From contig JBGUPL010000131.1 of the NCBI GenBank assembly GCA_045130275.1, positions 1 through 64,000 on the forward strand: a DNA stretch of 64,000 nt, in the 5' to 3' direction. Under the pieces are notes generated by a model. The model was not told where the DNA came from. It made no database searches and was given only the letters and a program-made list of their open reading frames with translations. The stretch is from F23-D06 sp045130275. GTDB lineage: Bacteria; Bacteroidota; Bacteroidia; Bacteroidales; WCHB1-69. Both the position numbers and the translations under genes were made by a program. This document shows, piece after piece, positions 1-8,294 of the stretch (the stretch's first letter is position 1; each line of letters opens with the position of its first letter).

Positions 1-73
1 AGCCGTTGTAGCTCAGTGGTAGAGTACATCCTTGGTAAGGATGGGGTCATGAGTTCAACTCTCATCAACGGCT
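1..73 (+). tRNA. tRNA-Thr (anticodon GGT)
   Basis: A complete cloverleaf can be drawn. The acceptor arms AGCCGTT and AACGGCT pair, the D arm contains GTAGCTCAGTGGTAGAG, the anticodon loop is CTTGGTAA with anticodon GGT, and the T loop reads GTTCAACTC. No CCA is encoded. It lies 55 bases ahead of tuf with only a T-rich spacer, the arrangement seen in many Bacteroidota where tRNA genes flank tuf. The window opens at its first base, so further tRNAs upstream cannot be excluded. Confidence 0.95.
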
Positions 74-128
74 CTTTTTTTTTTGAAATGAACATAAGGA
101 TTTTAATTAAAACATAAATTTATAAAAA

Positions 129-1316
129 ATGGCAAAAGAAAAATTTGAACGTACTAAACCCCACGTGAACGTGGGTACTATCGGTCACATCGACCACGGT
201 AAAACTACTCTTACCGCTGCCATCACCACCGTGTTGGCTGAAAAAGGTCTCTCTGAACTCAGATCCTTCGATTCTATCGACAACGCTCCTGAGGAAAAAG
301 AGCGTGGTATCACCATTAACACCGCTCACATCGAGTATCAGACCGCTAACCGTCACTATGCACACGTTGACTGTCCTGGTCACGCCGACTATGTGAAGAA
401 CATGGTTACGGGTGCTGCCCAGATGGATGGTGCTATCCTCGTTGTGGCTGCTACCGATGGTCCTATGCCTCAAACTCGTGAGCACATCCTGTTGGCAAAG
501 CAGGTTGGTGTGCCGAGAATGGTTGTTTTCATGAACAAGGTTGACTTGGTTGACGACCCCGAGTTGCTCGACCTCGTTGAGATGGAAATCCGTGACCTCC
601 TCACGTTCTACGGTTTCGACGGCGACAACACTCCCGTTATCCGCGGTTCTGCTCTCGGTGGCTTGAACCTCGAACCGAAGTGGGTTGAAAAGATCGTTGA
701 ACTCATGGACGCAGTTGATACTTGGATCCCGCTGCCTCCTCGTGATGTTGATAAAGACTTCCTCATGCCTGTTGAGGACGTGTTCTCCATCACTGGCCGT
801 GGTACCGTTGCTACCGGTCGTATCGAGACTGGTGTCATCCACACTGGCGAACCCGTCGATATCATCGGTATGGGTGCAGAGAAACTGAAATCCGTCGTTA
901 CCGGTGTGGAAATGTTCCGCAAGATCCTCGACGATGGTGAAGCTGGTGATAACGTAGGTTTGTTGCTCCGTGGTATCGACAAAGACGAAATCCGTCGTGG
1001 TATGGTCATCGCGAAACCCGGTTCCATCCATCCTCACAAAAAATTCAAAGCTTCTGTCTATGTGCTGAAGAAAGAAGAAGGTGGTCGTCACACCCCGTTT
1101 GGCAACAACTACCGTCCTCAATTCTACTTCCGCACCACGGACGTGACTGGTGCCATCACCCTGCCTGCTGGCGTGGAAATGGTTATGCCTGGTGATAACA
1201 TCGAGATCACGGTTGACTTGCTCTCTGAAATCGCTTTGAACCAAAACCTCCGTTTCGCTATCCGCGAAGGTGGTCGTACGGTCGGCGCTGGTCAGGTCAC
1301 TGAAATCTTAGACTAA
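129..1316 (+). CDS. tuf: Elongation factor Tu
   Basis: GTPase that delivers aminoacyl-tRNA to the ribosomal A site. At 395 residues it has the usual bacterial length. The G1 P-loop GHIDHGKT is at residues 19-26, the G3 motif DCPGHADY near 80, and the G4 motif NKVD near 136; domains 2 and 3 follow with the typical end VTEILD. The start ATG follows an A/T-rich leader without a Shine-Dalgarno sequence, as usual in Bacteroidota. It sits between tRNA-Thr and tRNA-Trp and is probably cotranscribed with them. Codon use is strongly biased, as expected for a highly expressed gene; this bias also opens a long antisense frame that I regard as spurious. Confidence 0.99.
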   Translation: MAKEKFERTKPHVNVGTIGHIDHGKTTLTAAITTVLAEKGLSELRSFDSIDNAPEEKERGITINTAHIEYQTANRHYAHVDCPGHADYVKNMVTGAAQMDGAILVVAATDGPMPQTREHILLAKQVGVPRMVVFMNKVDLVDDPELLDLVEMEIRDLLTFYGFDGDNTPVIRGSALGGLNLEPKWVEKIVELMDAVDTWIPLPPRDVDKDFLMPVEDVFSITGRGTVATGRIETGVIHTGEPVDIIGMGAEKLKSVVTGVEMFRKILDDGEAGDNVGLLLRGIDKDEIRRGMVIAKPGSIHPHKKFKASVYVLKKEEGGRHTPFGNNYRPQFYFRTTDVTGAITLPAGVEMVMPGDNIEITVDLLSEIALNQNLRFAIREGGRTVGAGQVTEILD

Positions 1317-1334
1317 TATAACACCAAAATACTG

Positions 1335-1364
1335 AAATCGGGGTACTCATAGTGCCCCGATTTT
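1335..1364 (+). terminator. Hairpin between tuf and tRNA-Trp
   Basis: The inverted repeat AAATCGGGG / CCCCGATTT has an inner ACT/AGT pairing and is followed by TTTT. It lies only a few bases ahead of tRNA-Trp. It may be a partial terminator or a processing site that separates the tuf message from the tRNA. Confidence 0.6.
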
Positions 1365-1366
1365 AC

Positions 1367-1437
1367 AGGGGAATAGTTTAAGGGCAGAATAGTGGTCTCC
1401 AAAACCATTGATGGGAGTTCGAATCTCTCTTCCCCTG
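1367..1437 (+). tRNA. tRNA-Trp (anticodon CCA)
   Basis: Acceptor arms AGGGGAA and TTCCCCT pair and leave G as the discriminator base, the usual tryptophan identity base. The anticodon stem GTGGT/ACCAT closes a loop CTCCAAA with anticodon CCA, and the T loop is GTTCGAATC. It directly follows tuf. In many bacteria secE and nusG come next, but here a strong terminator and an unrelated gene follow. Confidence 0.93.
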
Positions 1438-1439
1438 CA

Positions 1440-1470
1440 AAAGAGTCAGGTTTTTTTAACCTGACTCTTT
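1440..1470 (+). terminator. Rho-independent-type terminator of the tuf/tRNA-Trp unit
   Basis: A perfect 13-bp stem AAAGAGTCAGGTT / AACCTGACTCTTT encloses a TTTTT loop directly after tRNA-Trp. It ends the translation-gene unit and separates it from the wbp genes. Confidence 0.8.
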
Positions 1471-1489
1471 CTATATTACATAATTTATG

Positions 1490-1497
1490 TACATTTG
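1490..1497 (+). promoter_or_regulatory. Bacteroidota -7 box ahead of wbpE
   Basis: TACATTTG matches the Bacteroidota -7 consensus TAnnTTTG and lies 20 bases ahead of the chosen wbpE start, just downstream of the terminator. No convincing -33 element is visible. Confidence 0.55.
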
Positions 1498-1517
1498 CGC
1501 CCCAAATCAAAATCAAT

Positions 1518-2648
1518 ATGTCAAACCCAACACCCTTTGTGGACTTGAAAAAACAGTACCTCCGCATCAAACCGGAAGTGGATGCGGCTATTCAACGTGT
1601 GTTGGATTCCACAAACTTCATCCAAGGAAACGAGGTTGCTGATTTTGAGCACGACTTAGCACTTTATACGGGGTCAAAACATGTTATAACCTGTGGAAAT
1701 GGAACTGACGCCCTTCTTGCCGCACTGCTTGCCCTTGGGATTGGTCCTGGAGACGAAATCATAACCGTTCCGTTTACATTCATCGCCACAGTGGAGGCCA
1801 TAGCCCTCACAGGCGCAACACCCGTGTTCATAGATGTCTGTCCTGAGAGCTTCAACATGGACGTCCTCACACTTGAACAAGTCATCTCCCCGAAAACCAA
1901 AGCCATCATTCCGGTCCACTTGTTCGGCCAGTGCGCTAATATGGAACATCTATTGCGCATTGCCAAGGAACACAACATCCACGTGATCGAAGATGCCTGC
2001 CAGGCAATCGGGTCGAAATATACCTTCTCGGACGGCTCTGTAAAGCAGGCTGGCACAATGGGTGATATCGGATGCACTTCCTTTTTCCCTTCCAAAACAC
2101 TCGGATGCTTCGGCGACGGCGGGGCACTGATGACAGACAACGACACGCTGGCGGAAAAACTACGCGCCATTTGCCGTCACGGCTCAAAAGAACGCTATCA
2201 CCATCAGTATATTGGACTTAACAGCAGACTAGATACCCTACAGGCCGCTATCTTGAAAGTCAAACTTACTCACTTGAACGAATATATTGTGGCACGAGAA
2301 AATGCCGCAACCTGCTATTGTAACACACTTTCTGAAATGGATTGGCTCGATCTTCCGACAAAAGTCCCCTACTCTACCCATACTTTCCACCAATTCACCT
2401 TGAAAGTGAAAAATGGGAAAAGAGATGCCTTGAAATCACACCTTGCGGAAAACGGCATCCCATCGATGATTTACTACCCGATTCCGGCTCATCTCCAGCC
2501 TGCATATCACTCATTGGGCTACAAAGAAGGTGATTTTCCGGTTTCTGAACAACTTTGCAAAAGCGTATTGTCACTGCCCATGCACACAGAACTGAACGAC
2601 GAACAACTGCAATATATTTGCCAAACTATCGTTAATTGTCCGTTATGA
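1518..2648 (+). CDS. wbpE: DegT/DnrJ/EryC1-family sugar aminotransferase (WbpE/WlbC-like)
   Basis: PLP-dependent aminotransferase. By family resemblance it transfers an amino group from glutamate to the 3-keto form of UDP-GlcNAc uronic acid. The start at 1518 (MSNPTPFVDLKKQY) is chosen over an upstream in-frame ATG that would run through tRNA-Trp; it gives 376 residues, normal for the family. The PLP-binding lysine is K193 in SFFPSKTLGCFGDGGA, and the N-terminal ALLALGIGPGDEII and IIPVHLFGQ stretches are typical of the fold. Its stop overlaps the start of the acetyltransferase gene (ATGA), so the two are translationally coupled. The matching dehydrogenase (31826-32791) lies about 29 kb away. 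WbpE versus another DegT enzyme is inferred from that partner. Confidence 0.85.
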   Translation: MSNPTPFVDLKKQYLRIKPEVDAAIQRVLDSTNFIQGNEVADFEHDLALYTGSKHVITCGNGTDALLAALLALGIGPGDEIITVPFTFIATVEAIALTGATPVFIDVCPESFNMDVLTLEQVISPKTKAIIPVHLFGQCANMEHLLRIAKEHNIHVIEDACQAIGSKYTFSDGSVKQAGTMGDIGCTSFFPSKTLGCFGDGGALMTDNDTLAEKLRAICRHGSKERYHHQYIGLNSRLDTLQAAILKVKLTHLNEYIVARENAATCYCNTLSEMDWLDLPTKVPYSTHTFHQFTLKVKNGKRDALKSHLAENGIPSMIYYPIPAHLQPAYHSLGYKEGDFPVSEQLCKSVLSLPMHTELNDEQLQYICQTIVNCPL

Positions 2649-3220
2649 AGGAGTTTTACGCACACGAAACAGCAGTTTTAGACGAAGGATGCCAGATTGG
2701 TACGGGCACCAAGATTTGGCATTTCACCCATCTTATGCCGAAAGCCGTCGTCGGTGAGAACTGCATTCTCGGACAAAACGTGATGATAGCCAACAATGCC
2801 ACTTTAGGAAACAACGTGAAAGTACAGAACAATGTTTCCGTATATGAAGGTGTTACGTGCGAGGACGAGGTCTTCTTAGGACCGTCCGTAGTGTTCACAA
2901 ACGTCATCAACCCGAGAGCGTTCATCGAGCGGAAACAGGAGTTCCTGCCGACCAGGGTTCGGCGCGGCGCCTCCATTGGAGCGAACGCGACCATCCTCTG
3001 CGGGCACACAATTGGCCGATATGCACTCGTGGGCGCAGGGGCGGTGGTCACCCATGATGTTCCTGATTACGCAGTGGTGACAGGAAACCCGGCCAAACAA
3101 ACCGGCTGGGTCAGCGAATACGGACAGCCTCTTCGTTTTGACGAAACAAATACGGCCTTCTGTACAGAAAGCGGACAAAAATACAAACTTGTTAACAATC
3201 AAGTCCAAAGAGTTGAGTGA
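2645..3220 (+). CDS. wbpD: UDP-sugar N-acetyltransferase, left-handed beta-helix (WbpD/WlbB-like)
   Basis: Hexapeptide-repeat acetyltransferase of 191 residues expected to acetylate the 3-amino group made by WbpE, giving UDP-2,3-diacetamido-2,3-dideoxyglucuronic acid. The N-terminal half shows the isoleucine/valine-patch repeats of a left-handed beta-helix (VVGENCILGQNVMIANNATL). The section with NPRAFIERKQEFLPT followed by RRGASIGANATILCGHTIG is characteristic of the WbpD/WlbB group. ATG 2645 overlaps the wbpE stop; a TTG at 2636 is a possible but less likely start. Specificity is inferred from the operon partner. Confidence 0.85.
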   Translation: MKEFYAHETAVLDEGCQIGTGTKIWHFTHLMPKAVVGENCILGQNVMIANNATLGNNVKVQNNVSVYEGVTCEDEVFLGPSVVFTNVINPRAFIERKQEFLPTRVRRGASIGANATILCGHTIGRYALVGAGAVVTHDVPDYAVVTGNPAKQTGWVSEYGQPLRFDETNTAFCTESGQKYKLVNNQVQRVE

Positions 3221-3221
3221 A

Positions 3222-5822
3222 ATGGGTCATAGATTTTTACGTATTCTTCTGACTATCATTGTTTTAACGGCATTAGTTCCGTTGACATACGCCACGCACC
3301 AGCGGGCGGGTGAGATTAGCTATACGTATATTTCCGGACTGACCTACGAATTCACCATTGTCACTTACACTTACACGCCAAGCCCTGCAGATCGTCCAGA
3401 GATCGAGGTTTATTGGGGTGACGGAACCTCAAGTGAAATCCCTCGCCTTAGCAAGACCAATTTGGACAACAACATTAGTCGAAATGTGTATGTCACGCAA
3501 CACACTTTTTCCGCTGCCGGAACATTCCATGTCACTTTCGAAGATCCGAACCGCAATGCAGGTATCGTGAACATCCCAAGTTCGGTAGAAATCCCGTTTT
3601 TCATCGAAACAATCCTGATAATCAATCCGTTCATTGGCGGCAACTCGTCTCCTCAGCTACTAAATCCACCTTTAGACAATGCCTGTACAAATGTTCCTTT
3701 TTACCACAATCCTGGAGCATACGATCCTGATGGAGACAGCTTGTCATATAAATTGATAAATTGTCGAGGTTATAACGGGGATGAGATTCCTGGATACACC
3801 ATGCCCTACGCTTCGAACTACCTTGAAATAGATTCTTTAACGGGTGATCTGACATGGGATTCTCCAATTCTAGCTGGCGAATACAATATCGCGATTCTGA
3901 TCGAGGAGTGGCGAGACGGAATTCTCATTGGTAGTATGGTTCGCGATATGCAAATAAGCGTTGCGCCATGCGATAACGAGCCTCCAGTAGTAGAGGTAAA
4001 CGATACGTGTGTGATTGCAGGAAGTAGGATAGACCAATTGGTTTATGTCTATGACAACACATCCACTCATGTCAGGTTGACAGCCACGGGAGAACCGTTC
4101 CTCGTCAGCGCATCGCCAGCACAATTTGCAGAAATTTACGACAGCGTTCCATACGCTACTCATTTTATATGGAATACAACATGTAACCATATAAAATTGA
4201 ATCCATATGAAGTAGTTTTCAAAGCAAAGGATAACGGTCCGCATGTGGAACTGGTTTCGTTCAAGACTTTACGAATACGCATAATCGGACCAGCTCCGAA
4301 AAACTTAAATGCAATTCCCGAAGGAAATGTAATTCACTTAGATTGGCAACCAGACTCCTGTTCCAATGCTATCGGGTATGACATTTACCGCCGCAATGGA
4401 ACAGACGATTTTGAGCCTGATTCCTGTCAGACCGGACTGCCGCCTGAGGCTGGGTACACGAAAATCGGAAGCACGTACAGTTGGTCAGACACCTCATTCA
4501 CCGATAATGGCTCTGCACAGCCACTTTACCACGGCAACGAATATTGCTATCGTGTAGTAGCCTTATTTCCAGATGGTTCCGAGAGCATCGTCTCAGATAA
4601 AACTTGCACCCACATTGCCGATGACGCTCCCATTATCATCAATACGGATGTGGTGACTACCGACACAACAACGGGAAATATCCTCGTCCGCTGGCTTTTC
4701 CCTCCGGAGATTGATTCCATTGCCTTCCCGCCTCCATATCAGTTCCAACTGTTCAGAAAACACGGAAATAGCGATGCCATTCAAATTCATACTGTCAATG
4801 CGCCCGCCAATCCAACCGACACGCTTTCCTATTTGGATCATGATTTAAACACATTGGAAGAAGATTACACTTATCAAGTTATAATCTCGAACCTTGATAC
4901 CATAATTGAGCATTCTGATCCTGCCACGTCCATTTTCTTGACACTTACTTCCGCTGACAAGCGTCTTTCTTTGTCATGGACGAACATACAGCCATGGAAC
5001 AATATCAGATACAAAGTTTTCCGGCTCAATACTCATACCATGTCTTGGGATTCCATTGCAACCGTATCAGAAACGCATTATACAGATTACAATCTCGAAA
5101 ACGGCAAGACTTACTGTTATTACATCGAAGCAGAAGGTTATTATTGGTTGCCAGACACTATCGGCCCGTTATGGAACCGGTCGCAAGAGGAGTGTGGTTC
5201 GCCCTATGACAATGAACCGCCCGAGATGCCCGAAATCACCATCACTACAGACTGCCAGAACGTGGAATTCAGTTGGTTGTTCAGCTCCGACACCGCCGCC
5301 ACCGATGCAGCACATTACTATATCTATTACAAGCCGACTATGGATGGTTCGTTCACCTGCATCGATTCGTTCGACAACTCGGAAATTTGCCATCCCACCC
5401 CATGTACTTATGATATAAGTGTGACAGGTTCTGAAGTGTTAGTCGGCTGCTATGCCATGCGCGTGGCCGACAGCAACCGAAACATCACGGAACTCACCGA
5501 TTCCGTATGCATTGACGTGTTCGAATGCCTTGACTACCACCTTCCCAATGTCTTCACTCCGAACGGGGATGGCATTAACGAACTCTTCACCCCGTTTATG
5601 CCATATTCCGGCGTGACAAAAATTGAAATGGAGATTTACAACCGCTGGGGCAAACGTGTTTTCCGCACCACTGACCCAGACATCTTATGGGATGGCAACG
5701 ACGAAACCACGCATCTGCCCTCCTCCGACGGGGTTTATTACTACGGTTGCAAGCTGTATGTCAACACATTGGCGGGAGAGATCTACTATCTCTTGAACGG
5801 ATCTATCACATTGATTCGATAA
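3222..5822 (+). CDS. Secreted surface protein with T9SS type B C-terminal domain
   Basis: Large exported protein of 866 residues. The start at 3222, right after the wbpD stop, gives a clear signal peptide (RILLTIIVLTALVPLTYA) with mature protein from about residue 27. The body is built of Ig/PKD-like and fibronectin III-like beta domains; for instance VIHLDWQPDSCSNAIGYDIY and later RLSLSWTNIQPWNNIRYKVF begin FN3-type units. The C-terminal ~90 residues (from about 773) start LPNVFTPNGDGINELF and include MEIYNRWGKRVF, the gliding-motility-associated (CHU_C) domain that acts as a type B T9SS sorting signal. It is therefore probable cargo of the SprA machinery encoded at 18356-25630. Position behind wbpE-wbpD may allow cotranscription. 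The ligand or role is unknown. Confidence 0.85.
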   Translation: MGHRFLRILLTIIVLTALVPLTYATHQRAGEISYTYISGLTYEFTIVTYTYTPSPADRPEIEVYWGDGTSSEIPRLSKTNLDNNISRNVYVTQHTFSAAGTFHVTFEDPNRNAGIVNIPSSVEIPFFIETILIINPFIGGNSSPQLLNPPLDNACTNVPFYHNPGAYDPDGDSLSYKLINCRGYNGDEIPGYTMPYASNYLEIDSLTGDLTWDSPILAGEYNIAILIEEWRDGILIGSMVRDMQISVAPCDNEPPVVEVNDTCVIAGSRIDQLVYVYDNTSTHVRLTATGEPFLVSASPAQFAEIYDSVPYATHFIWNTTCNHIKLNPYEVVFKAKDNGPHVELVSFKTLRIRIIGPAPKNLNAIPEGNVIHLDWQPDSCSNAIGYDIYRRNGTDDFEPDSCQTGLPPEAGYTKIGSTYSWSDTSFTDNGSAQPLYHGNEYCYRVVALFPDGSESIVSDKTCTHIADDAPIIINTDVVTTDTTTGNILVRWLFPPEIDSIAFPPPYQFQLFRKHGNSDAIQIHTVNAPANPTDTLSYLDHDLNTLEEDYTYQVIISNLDTIIEHSDPATSIFLTLTSADKRLSLSWTNIQPWNNIRYKVFRLNTHTMSWDSIATVSETHYTDYNLENGKTYCYYIEAEGYYWLPDTIGPLWNRSQEECGSPYDNEPPEMPEITITTDCQNVEFSWLFSSDTAATDAAHYYIYYKPTMDGSFTCIDSFDNSEICHPTPCTYDISVTGSEVLVGCYAMRVADSNRNITELTDSVCIDVFECLDYHLPNVFTPNGDGINELFTPFMPYSGVTKIEMEIYNRWGKRVFRTTDPDILWDGNDETTHLPSSDGVYYYGCKLYVNTLAGEIYYLLNGSITLIR

Positions 5823-5833
5823 GTTTTGGGTGT

Positions 5834-6373
5834 ATGTTATTCAAAAAGACAACCGTTAATGGCAACATACTACTCCAAAACAAACCCGATGCAGGGACCG
5901 CACTAGGACACTGTGTCGCGCTTGGAATTTTGTCTGTGTTTGTCCTTCCCTTTATCCTCCTTATGCTGGAGGACTTTTACTTTACACTTGAAGACCTCAT
6001 GCCCATCTTGATATTATTCACTCCGATTTTTTGGCTTTTCATTGTGCTACTCATCGAAATTTACTGGGGATTTTTGGGGAGTGAAATCATTTATTATTCG
6101 GACACGGTTCTTTATATTCAGCAAAAGCAGTCGTTCCGAAGAGACGTGGTGATTCCTTGGGATTGCATAACCAACATTGAACCTTACGATGAACCAATTC
6201 TGTATTTTGGGTTGCCCACGCATGATCCGACCATCACCCTCCACTACAAAACCCAAAAGGGGAAAGCGAAAAAAGTCCGTTTCGGGTACCATTTAAGTCC
6301 GAAGCAACGGGAAATCACCATAGAACGGATCAAGGAATTATGCGTTCAGAAATACCATTCCAATGAAGGATAA
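5834..6373 (+). CDS. Hypothetical membrane protein with a PH-like cytoplasmic tail
   Basis: 179 residues; ATG 5834 is chosen because an upstream extension overlaps the preceding gene. Two hydrophobic segments (about residues 25-45 and 55-80) are followed by a soluble part of beta strands and one C-terminal helix (IIYYSDTVLYIQQKQ, VVIPWDCITNIEPYD, LSPKQREITIERIKELC). This layout resembles bacterial PH/YcxB-like membrane proteins, but I do not recognise a named family. It starts 11 bases after the type B surface protein on the same strand. Confidence 0.7.
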   Translation: MLFKKTTVNGNILLQNKPDAGTALGHCVALGILSVFVLPFILLMLEDFYFTLEDLMPILILFTPIFWLFIVLLIEIYWGFLGSEIIYYSDTVLYIQQKQSFRRDVVIPWDCITNIEPYDEPILYFGLPTHDPTITLHYKTQKGKAKKVRFGYHLSPKQREITIERIKELCVQKYHSNEG

Positions 6374-6403
6374 ACTTCAAAATATCTGTTTATTTACATT
6401 GAA

Positions 6404-6436
6404 AACGCCTGCCACTAAAGAATAGCGGCAGGCGTT
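6404..6436. terminator. Shared hairpin between convergent genes
   Basis: The 10-bp inverted repeat AACGCCTGCC / GGCAGGCGTT lies between the ends of the 5834-6373 and 6465-6962 genes and could terminate both. There is no long T run on either side. Confidence 0.55.
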
Positions 6437-6464
6437 GTCATTTCTCGAAAGAATCAGTTTAGGA

Positions 6465-6962
6465 CTATTTCTTGAACATTTTACCTAGCAGTCCTCCAAG
6501 CACTTTGCCTGCAGTGGAGCCGGTATTGGCGCTGGCGCCGCCGCCCAGGAGACCGCCCAGGATGTTGCCGATGTTGCCGCCAGCACTACCTTTGCCTAAA
6601 ACAGAGAGCAAATTCGGGGCAACAGAAGCCAAAATATTGTTAACCTGATCGTTAGGAGTGCTCGTTTGCTTACCCAAAGAGGAAATCACAGAACCGAGGT
6701 TGCCGCCGAATATCTTTTGCAGAATCTTCATGCCATCTTCGAGATTTATGCCGAAACCCTGTCCAGCGTGGTTGCCGAGAGCCTGCGTCAACGCCGCAGC
6801 ACCGGCCGCCGTTGAAGCATTCTGGTGCATAGAACCCAGGAATTTAGGAATAGCTGCCTTAATCACTTGAATGATTTTATTCGGGTCAATTTTGAATCTT
6901 TTGGCAATCTCTCCGATGAGGTTGTTGCCCGTGAGCGAGGAAATGATACTGTTTAAATCCAT
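6465..6962 (-). CDS. DUF937 domain protein
   Basis: 165-residue small protein of the DUF937 (YidB-like) type. The N-terminal half is helical (IGEIAKRFKIDPNKIIQVIK), a middle part covers FGINLEDGMKILQKIFGGNL, and the C-terminus is glycine-rich (GGNIGNILGGLLGGG). No signal peptide or membrane segment is evident. A -7 box (TACTTTTG on the minus strand, plus coordinates 6999-7006) lies about 37 bases upstream, so it is probably transcribed alone. The biological role of the family is not established. Confidence 0.8.
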   Translation of the reverse strand: MDLNSIISSLTGNNLIGEIAKRFKIDPNKIIQVIKAAIPKFLGSMHQNASTAAGAAALTQALGNHAGQGFGINLEDGMKILQKIFGGNLGSVISSLGKQTSTPNDQVNNILASVAPNLLSVLGKGSAGGNIGNILGGLLGGGASANTGSTAGKVLGGLLGKMFKK

Positions 6963-7039
6963 AATGTTAAATTTTTAAGGTTTTAACTTTTTTCGATGCA
7001 AAAGTACATTTTATTCTGATACAATGTTCATGTAAAATG

Positions 7040-7067
7040 ACTTTTGGCTTTTAGCTAGTAGCTTTTG
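7040..7067. repeat. Heptamer array, GCTTTTA/GCTTTTG family (4 units)
   Basis: Four 7-base units in phase (ACTTTTG, GCTTTTA, GCTAGTA, GCTTTTG) end two bases before the stop codon of the 7070-7672 gene. It belongs to the same family as the array at 13504-13545. Confidence 0.7.
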
Positions 7068-7069
7068 GC

Positions 7070-7672
7070 CTATTCCTCGTCATTTTCTTCGCTCTCCTCA
7101 ATCTGACTGATAATCTCTTCGGCGTTGCGGATCACCGAATTGTGCATCTTCAGTCCGATGAACGCACCGATGGCCAAGCCGATGAGCAATGCAATAATCA
7201 TGACAACAGCTAATCTCCAATCTTTCAGCCGGATACAGAATTCTATAGAAAACCATGTAAACCAAACGGCAATCATGGCAATGCTGTATTTCAGCCATTT
7301 TTTGTAGTTGTCGCGCAACTGTTTCATCACTTTGGCCACTGTCAGCAGATCGCTGTTCATCGTCTTGGTATTCACGTCTTTATGGTACTTCCAGGTGAAG
7401 AAATCGCATACGAGCATCATCAGGATGGTGGCTCCGACGAACCACCAGCTGAACCCTTCGCCCGGAAGGAAGGCCAACGACCAGAAAATCACGAAGATAG
7501 AGGCGCCTACGCTCACCCAGGCGTTGGCATTGATGTTGCGAGCTTTGTGCCGCATCGTGTCGCGAAGAAGCTTGTCGGAGACGATAGTCTCCTTATCGAG
7601 TTTCTCTTTCAGCAGCGCAATCTGCGCACGCATGGTTTCCAATTCGCTGTTGTTTATTTCACTGTTTTCCAT
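7070..7672 (-). CDS. Membrane protein, probable partner (anti-sigma role) of the adjacent ECF sigma factor
   Basis: 200 residues. An N-terminal coiled-coil-like soluble region (MRAQIALLKEKLDKET) is followed by four hydrophobic segments (about 50-70, 72-90, 128-148 and 155-178) and an acidic tail (EESEENDEE). It starts 2 bases after the ECF sigma stop, which is the usual position of an anti-sigma factor. It carries no recognisable zinc anti-sigma motif, FecR domain or DUF with known function, so the anti-sigma role is inference from context only. Confidence 0.7.
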   Translation of the reverse strand: MENSEINNSELETMRAQIALLKEKLDKETIVSDKLLRDTMRHKARNINANAWVSVGASIFVIFWSLAFLPGEGFSWWFVGATILMMLVCDFFTWKYHKDVNTKTMNSDLLTVAKVMKQLRDNYKKWLKYSIAMIAVWFTWFSIEFCIRLKDWRLAVVMIIALLIGLAIGAFIGLKMHNSVIRNAEEIISQIEESEENDEE

Positions 7673-7674
7673 AA

Positions 7675-8166
7675 CTAAAATTCTTGATTGTCAGACATTT
7701 TCATTAACTGTTGTTTGATTCTAACCAACTTCACGGAAACGTTTTTGGCGGAGATGCCGGCGATAGCCCCGATCTCCTCGTAGCTGAGGTTCTCCAACCA
7801 GAGCAGGACGAGGGCGCGGTCCATGATGCCCAGCTTGTTGATGCGCGCATAGAGCTGACGGATCTGCTTGGTGTCCTCGTCGGTGTCGGTGTAGAGGTCG
7901 GCGGCTATTTCGAGGGGCACGCGCTCGCCACGCCGCTTCTTCTTGCGGTCGTCGGAGATGCAGGTGTTGAGGGCGATACGCCATATCCAGGTGTCCACCT
8001 TCGACTCGCCTCTGAAGCCGTCGAAGCCTTTCCAGAGGTTGATGAGGACTTCCTGGAACAGGTCGTTGACCTCGTCGGTGTCCTTGGAGAACATGTAGCA
8101 GACCGTATAGACGGTGCTTTTGTGCTCCCGGACCATTCGTTCAAAATCCGTTTCTTTCTTTGTCAT
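7675..8166 (-). CDS. RNA polymerase ECF sigma factor
   Basis: 163 residues from the ATG at 8166 (MTKKETDFERM). A longer in-frame version would add a basic hydrophobic stretch unlike a sigma factor. Region 2 covers about residues 15-75 (EVNDLFQEVLINLWKGFDGF, then WIWRIALNTC), and region 4 covers about 110-155 with the helix-turn-helix LSYEEIGAIAGISAKNVSVK. A -7 box (TATTTTTG, minus strand, plus coordinates 8233-8240) sits about 70 bases upstream. It directs transcription of an unknown regulon and is paired with the membrane protein downstream. Confidence 0.92.
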   Translation of the reverse strand: MTKKETDFERMVREHKSTVYTVCYMFSKDTDEVNDLFQEVLINLWKGFDGFRGESKVDTWIWRIALNTCISDDRKKKRRGERVPLEIAADLYTDTDEDTKQIRQLYARINKLGIMDRALVLLWLENLSYEEIGAIAGISAKNVSVKLVRIKQQLMKMSDNQEF

Positions 8167-8232
8167 TGGTTTTAGAATTACACAGGTTAGACGCAGGCGG
8201 TATGGAAAAACTACAAAGAATGTTTTACGGCG

Positions 8233-8274
8233 CAAAAATAGCAAAAAAGACGTAGCGAATATTTTGTATTTTCG
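8233..8274. promoter_or_regulatory. Divergent promoter pair: ECF sigma (-) and secreted protein (+)
   Basis: On the minus strand TATTTTTG (8240-8233) precedes the sigma gene. On the plus strand TATTTTCG (8267-8274) precedes the ATG at 8295. Both approximate the Bacteroidota -7 box, the second with one mismatch. Confidence 0.5.
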
Positions 8275-8294
8275 CACCTGAAAAATTCACCGTT

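Noticed and set aside
120..1244. 374-codon open frame antisense to tuf
   Set aside because: It mirrors the strongly biased codons of tuf, has no promoter and encodes no recognisable protein.
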